From assembly GCF_900090045.1 (NCBI RefSeq), contig NC_041788.1:3343501-3407500 (forward strand): 64,000 nt of DNA. The letters are read 5' to 3'. The position numbers were made by a program, and so were the translations under genes. The notes below the pieces were generated by a model. It worked only from the letters and a program-made list of their open reading frames with translations. It was not told the origin of the DNA and did not search any database. The stretch is from Plasmodium malariae (Eukaryota; Apicomplexa; Aconoidasida; Haemosporida; Plasmodiidae). Of the stretch, positions 58,913 to 64,000 are shown piece after piece; position 1 is the first letter of the stretch; each line of letters begins with the position of its first letter.

Positions 58913-60741
58913 CTAAATACACATCCCGCGCATCTGCAAGTGCCAGTATGCACATGAATCCGTTTGAGCGAAATATTCCAGCGGCACTATAAATGCGGTC
59001 TTTTATTTTGTTTCAAAAATGTTTTAAAAATTAATTTTTAAAAATACAAGCACAACGATATTTTCATAACAACAAAGAGATATTAATAATTAGAGCAAAT
59101 TTAAAAAAGAAAAATTTATATATAAATAAATAAATAAAAATAAAAACTTAAAAGCCAATAACATATACATTTATACATATAACTCATTTATCTTTCTTTT
59201 TATCTGTATGTTGTGTGCTTTTCAGGTATTATGTCCTTGTTATTTTTCATTTAAAAATATGAGAATATTTATGTGTATACGTACTTTACGTATATATATA
59301 TATATATATATACATACATACATGCATATATATATACATGCATACATGCATATATATAAGGTGTAATTTACGCATACATAAGTTTACACGTAAGAGTATA
59401 TGAGTGCAAAACACACTATTAAAACAGGCTTTTATTGTAATTTTTTTACAATTTACAAAAGAGGAAAGCCTATTATTATATTATATATATATATATGTAT
59501 TTTCCAATATTTTTACTTTGTTTTTTCAAATATATTACGATCTGTATAAATTATAAATTTTTTTTTAAAAAAATATCAATATGGTGAAGACATATTTTTC
59601 ATTGCCTTTTTTCTTCTTTTTCTTTAAACATTTATAATTTTAGAGCTATAATCATGTTATAGTTATTCATAAATTAAATTTTCTAAAAATATAAAAAAAT
59701 GTATACTTAAAAAGAATGTATTATAGGTTAGTGAAAGTATCGTATTATAAAAATGAGTGTATTACTTACATGTACTAGTGTATTCTCATAGACCTACGAA
59801 CATGTGCATATATATACACACATATATATATATATATATATATATTAAAGACGGTGTAGGAATATACACAAATTTTCCAAATGTAAGAGGAGCAAAAATG
59901 AATGTAGAAAATGATCCCTTTTATTAATAAGTAGACGTTGTACCTTAAAGGTGATAATTTTTCATACACATATACAGTTGCAAAACTTCGCTTTTTCTCA
60001 TATTTTTTTCACTGTTATATGCATATATATATATATATGCATATGTATGCGTGTACGTATAAGTTTACCAATTTATTAATATTGAAAAACGCATTCTTAT
60101 TTTAACATATATCTAAAAAAAAAGCCATTCACGAAAAATATATAAGTGCAGTTTTTTAAGAAATTAAAAAAATATATATATATCTACATGTATGAAAATA
60201 TGTATGTACGTATGCGTATATATTTATGCTTATGTACAAAGCACGTCACTACGAATTAACACATAGGTAAAGAAAAAAATAAATATAAAATAAAATATTG
60301 TATATTTTATATAAGCTTAAAAAATATAGTTCATAGACATTTCAGAATTGGGTCTAATAAATTATATAAAAGCAGTAGTTGCTTAAACACCTTAGTAAGC
60401 ATACATTTGCAAAAAAAAAAAAAAAAAAATATAATGTTATAAAATATACACACATACATACACATATATATATATATAGTATAAGCATTTTTTTTGACGA
60501 ACGTAATTTTGCAATTTTTTTTTTTTTTTTTTCTTAGTTATATGTACCAAATAACATTGAATAATTATTACATTAATACAAAAAAAAAAAAAAAAAAAAG
60601 GAAAAAAATAATGAAGAGAATAATCTTGTATACAATTTGTAAATATTTTAAATGTGGAACATTAAGATACTTTGTGTTTTAATGTTAATCAGAAGTATAT
60701 GTTTCAACTTCAAAAAAAAATTATAATTGTATGTAAGCTAG

Positions 60742-60775
<34 letters not shown>

Positions 60776-61256
60776 CAAATATGTGTATTCGTTAAAAATA
60801 ACGCTAACGATATATTCTTGTTTATATACTACTGAAAAAGTCATCTAATATGGAAGTACATATATATGTATATATAAATATATATATATTTATACATTTA
60901 TTTATTTTACATCCTTTTAAATTTTATATTTATATTATTGGTTACATTCTAATCAGTTTCATAAACATATAAACATTTTTTGCAGTAAAAATTTAATTAT
61001 TATGAAATATTTTTTTTATATGTTATAAAAATTGATGACAAATATTTAAAAGATAGATTTATTTGATTTATTTATGAAATATAATCATGCCATATATTCA
61101 TCTTACGGATTTGCTTAATAGATTCGTGCGATAGATTCATGCGACAGGTTCGTACGACATATTCGTGTGCTAGACTCGTACGATATATTCGTTTAATAGA
61201 TTTATCTAGCAGTCCCGTCGAACTGGATAATATTTACATTTGTATGCACGTATATA

Positions 61257-61295
<39 letters not shown>

Positions 61296-61464
61296 GCGAC
61301 GTAATCACACCTTTTATAATTTTTAATTATGTGAGATTTCTCAATTATCAGTTTATTTTCTTTTTATCAACGCATAGCTTGGAAAAAACGATGGATCTCT
61401 TTTAAATGCAAATATTTGGTTTATATTTTTTTTAATTGTATAATTATACATAAAATATTTGTTT

Positions 61465-61501
<37 letters not shown>

Positions 61502-61723
61502 AAATCAAAATTATAATCAAAAACAAAGTCAAAATCAAAATAAAAATCAAAATTATAATCAAAAACAAAGTCAAAATCAAAATGCGAATTCTCATCTATT
61601 TCCTCCTTAATGCAGTGCGTGTCTCAGAACATTTCAATGGATCAATAAAAAAAAAAAATGTAGATACATTAATAGGACGTATAATATGATTATCAGAACG
61701 TTTGCCCCTTTAATACGTATATT

Positions 61724-62821
61724 TTAGCCTTGAAGCGACCTTATTTTTTGTGCAATGTGCAGAAAGTTTTGAATTCGTAAAAATAGATGCATGCGATTCT
61801 TCCACGCATATATGTATATGTTACATATATACATATATATACATATATACGCGTCTCTGGAACACGTATACGTAGAGGTGATTTTGCTATGTCGATTGGT
61901 TTTGACGAAAAAAAAACAATTTTTAAGAAAATTCTTTTCATAAATAATCGACTTACTTAAAGAGCAGAATTCTACATAATAACCCATTTTTATCATTTGC
62001 TGTTATGCTTGTTATTCTGTTATTTTCACGCTTTGTAACTAATACAAAATATATACGCATGTATAAATTCATAAATATATGTACACCCATACATTTACAT
62101 TCATACCCATACATATTTGTATTCTTAAGTATATGTTTTTTTTTATGTGTGAAAAACAGGTTACGGAAAAAAGGGCATGTAATCAATGTGATATTTCAAA
62201 TTACAATGTGTAAAATGGTGTTTAGCGTATTTTTTTTTTTTTATTTTATTTATTTGTTGCATTTCATAAAAATTAGATTTTGAATTAATATTTCAATAAA
62301 TGTTAAATGGTGCTTTAATGGATTGATTATTATAAAGAAATGTAACTTATTAAAAAAAAAAAAAAAAAAAAGATAAATTAAAAAGCTATGATTGAAAATG
62401 TTTTTTTTGCGTTTTTTGTTAAATAAGAAATAGTGTTTCTCACTTTGATAATTTAGCTACTTATGTTTTTATTTATTCATTTTTATATTTATATATATTT
62501 ATTTTTTTATGCATCTATTTATTTATATATCTATTTTTTGATGCATTTATTTATTTATATATTTATTTTTTGATGCATTTATTTATTTATATATTTATTT
62601 TTTTTATGCAGTTATTTATTTAAATATTTATTTCTTTTATGCAGTTATTTATTTATATATTTATTTTTTATTATTCTTTTTTTTTTTTTACCTGTCTTGT
62701 TCATAAATAAGGGTAAAACAATTTTTAGCAAAATAAAATAAGTTATATTAAGAAATATAGGTGTAAAAATATATACACTTATAAACATTTTTTGCGTTAT
62801 TGTAATTTTAAATTTATTCAT
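61724..62821 (-). CDS. 75-residue single-pass membrane protein in three exons
   Basis: Reverse exons: 62692-62821 (43 codons plus G), 61957-62038 and 61724-61739. Donors are ACAG-GTAAAA and TTTAA-GTAAGT; acceptors are GTATTAG and AAATAAG. Phase 1 then phase 2 both match, restoring Val and Lys codons. Exon 1 starts MNKFKITITQKMFISVYIFT and contains a membrane helix at about 12-40. Exon 2 gives a soluble tail, KRENNRITSITANDKNGLLC, then RILLF, and exon 3 ends SLQG and a stop. The 653-base first intron holds a tandem repeat. The layout is that of a small ER or mitochondrial membrane subunit, but no family was recognised. Exon 3 is the least certain part. Confidence 0.5.
62460..62665. repeat. Repeat of about 30 bases (TTATTTATATATTTATTTTT...) inside an intron
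   Basis: Four to five imperfect copies of a T-rich unit containing GATGCATTTATTT or TATGCAGTTATTT, within the first intron of the 75-residue gene, near its donor. Confidence 0.75.
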
Positions 62822-63005
62822 TGAAATGTTATTTTTAAAATAAACAGTATGCAAACAAAATAAGTAAAAATATGAAAACACCAATAAGCAAAAAGGTGTA
62901 AACAACTATACACAAATATGCGTACTAATAAGCGTATAAATGCGCATACTAATGTGTGTACGAATGAGTATACAAATAAATGTAGGAACAAAATATATAA
63001 ACGCT

Positions 63006-63353
63006 TCATCTCCTGTAAAAGTTGTTTGAGGTTCTATTATTTTTCATGTGATTGTTTATGTATGGAAATACTTTATTTTGAGAAATATCGTTAAATGGTG
63101 GTGGTATGTACGAAGGCACATTAACAAAGTTTTGCGGTATAGTATAATTTAAATTGTCATTTTTGAAATTACGATTGTTCATTCTTAATTTTTTACTAAT
63201 CATATTTTTGTCATTCATTTGAACAAATGTATTTTGTGAATTTGGCAAAGAATCTATACTTTTTCTCATATTGGTGTTGAAAACATCTCTTCTTTTGCTA
63301 TTGCTATCTTTAGTACTATTTACGATATGTGTATTTCTTGCTGCAATTGGCAT
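63006..63353 (-). CDS. Terminal exon of a Lys/Asn/Ser-rich protein, 5' end uncertain
   Basis: The reverse strand is open from a likely acceptor (TTTTCATTTTCTCAG, ending at 63361) to a stop at 63006. The first ATG is at 63353 (MPIAARNTHIVNSTKDSNSK), giving at least 115 residues ending TSNNFYRR. It contains a proline cluster VPSYIPPPFNDIS and many Asn/Lys. The strong acceptor 8 bases before the ATG suggests that this is an internal start of a longer, spliced protein whose earlier exons lie beyond 63.4 kb. No domain was recognised. Confidence 0.5.
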   Translation of the reverse strand: MPIAARNTHIVNSTKDSNSKRRDVFNTNMRKSIDSLPNSQNTFVQMNDKNMISKKLRMNNRNFKNDNLNYTIPQNFVNVPSYIPPPFNDISQNKVFPYINNHMKNNRTSNNFYRR

Positions 63354-63361
63354 TATTCTGA

Positions 63362-64000
63362 GAAAATGAAAAGAGAAAAAAATATATAAATGTAAAAATA
63401 GGTGATATATCAAAGCACATACATGAATAGCATTTTTGTGAATACAATATTCAAATATGGAAAATATGTAAATAATATTATTATAATATTAATAATACTT
63501 CAATTGTATACATTATTTTAACAAAAATGATATTAAATTTTGTGTAATTTTCCGCTAATGCTATGTTTTTACGCATATTATATTGGAGTGTACTATATGT
63601 ATATACATATGTATAAATCGAACGTTCCGTAGGTGTATTATTACATACATACATACATACGTATAAGGTTAAAAATGCGCATGCTTTTCCAATGTTGTAT
63701 GATTATACATGGCAAAACGAAGAACAATTATAAATGACTTCCAAATTTCAAGTGTTGTAAAACTGCTTGACTAAACAAGTTTTGTATGCGTTCAAAATTG
63801 TCAATTAAATGTCTTTAAAAATTATTGTTTTTTTTTTTTTTTTTTCTTTTTTTTCTTAATTATTTTATTTACATCATTTTAAATTTGTTAATAATTTATA
63901 ATACCAAAAAAATGTTGTTAAAAAACGATCTTATATTTGTTCTTAAATGTGTGTGCGTATATTTACGTATGTATGTGCTTTTTTTTTCTTTTTTTTTTTT
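63362..64000. other. AT-rich end of window, probably intron or upstream flank of the 63-kb gene
   Basis: Poly-T at 63828-63856 and 63980-64000, and short ATACATAC repeats at 63640-63660. No exon was recognised. Confidence 0.4.

Larger units (their letters stand above)
57393..61723. other. Gene-poor 4.3-kb region
   Basis: Mostly ATGTATATAT repeats, long (TA)n (58847-58908, 61258-61290), poly-A and two minisatellites listed separately. 60610-60680 has a 23-codon forward frame (MKRIILYTICKYFKCGTLRY) of coding-like type. 61095-61210 is a degraded repeat of GATAGATTCGTGC units. 61500-61590 is a poly-A followed by CAAAATCAAAATTATAAT repeats that translate as Asn/Gln. No gene was resolved. Confidence 0.5.

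Noticed and set aside
1..64000. tRNA, rRNA, snRNA or transposon genes
   Set aside because: No T-loop-like GGTTCRANNCC with matching stems, no rRNA blocks and no transposase motifs were seen by eye; a covariance-model search would be needed to exclude small ncRNAs.

Overview
The window is nuclear DNA of a malaria parasite (Plasmodium). The evidence is the extreme A+T content, poly-A/poly-T and (TA)n tracts, Asn/Lys-rich proteins with long low-complexity inserts, GT-AG introns with T-rich 3' ends, and a set of conserved eukaryotic genes spaced by long AT-rich gaps. The species is not resolved from sequence alone. No tRNA, rRNA, transposon, CRISPR array, subtelomeric gene family or drug-resistance marker was recognised.

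Layout. 1-552 (-): N-terminal part of a Bax inhibitor-1/TMBIM membrane protein, cut by the window edge. 2.4-3.2 kb (+): a possible 51-residue two-exon gene. 5.1-8.1 kb (+): the GPI-transamidase subunit PIG-S. A 5-kb gap then leads to 13.2-21.1 kb (+), a 2,647-residue nuclear-type protein with DDT/WHIM-like segments and AT-hook-like motifs. 21.4-25.2 kb (+): small genes, including a newly assembled 64-residue two-exon gene and an FMC1-like ATP-synthase assembly factor. 26.0-27.3 kb (-): proteasome ATPase RPT6. 29.3-31.2 kb (-): a large helical protein of unknown role. 33.6-35.6 kb (+): a THUMPD1/Tan1-type tRNA acetylation adaptor in three exons. 36.5-37.2 kb (+): an acidic protein in two exons. 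37.5-38.4 kb (+): unresolved coding-like sequence. 39.8-43.6 kb (+): a PPM/PP2C phosphatase with a long Asn-rich N-terminus. 44.6-45.0 kb (-): a small unknown protein. 45.9-47.5 kb (-): CutA, rebuilt here from five exons. 48.6-51.5 kb (-): a leucine-rich-repeat gene broken by several stops and frameshifts. 52.4-52.9 kb (+): a 91-residue two-exon gene. 54.2-56.6 kb (-): a zinc-knuckle-like protein with Gly/Ser/Cys repeats. 56.6-61.7 kb: mostly gene-poor. 61.7-62.8 kb (-): a 75-residue membrane protein in three exons. 63.0-63.4 kb (-): the last exon of another gene.

The genes do not form an operon or pathway. They are independent housekeeping genes (GPI anchoring, protein turnover, tRNA modification, ATP synthase assembly, signalling, chromatin). 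The most useful new content is the set of short multi-exon genes found by matching splice phases, the decayed leucine-rich-repeat gene, the DDT/WHIM assignment, and the pattern that many introns here carry a tandem repeat.
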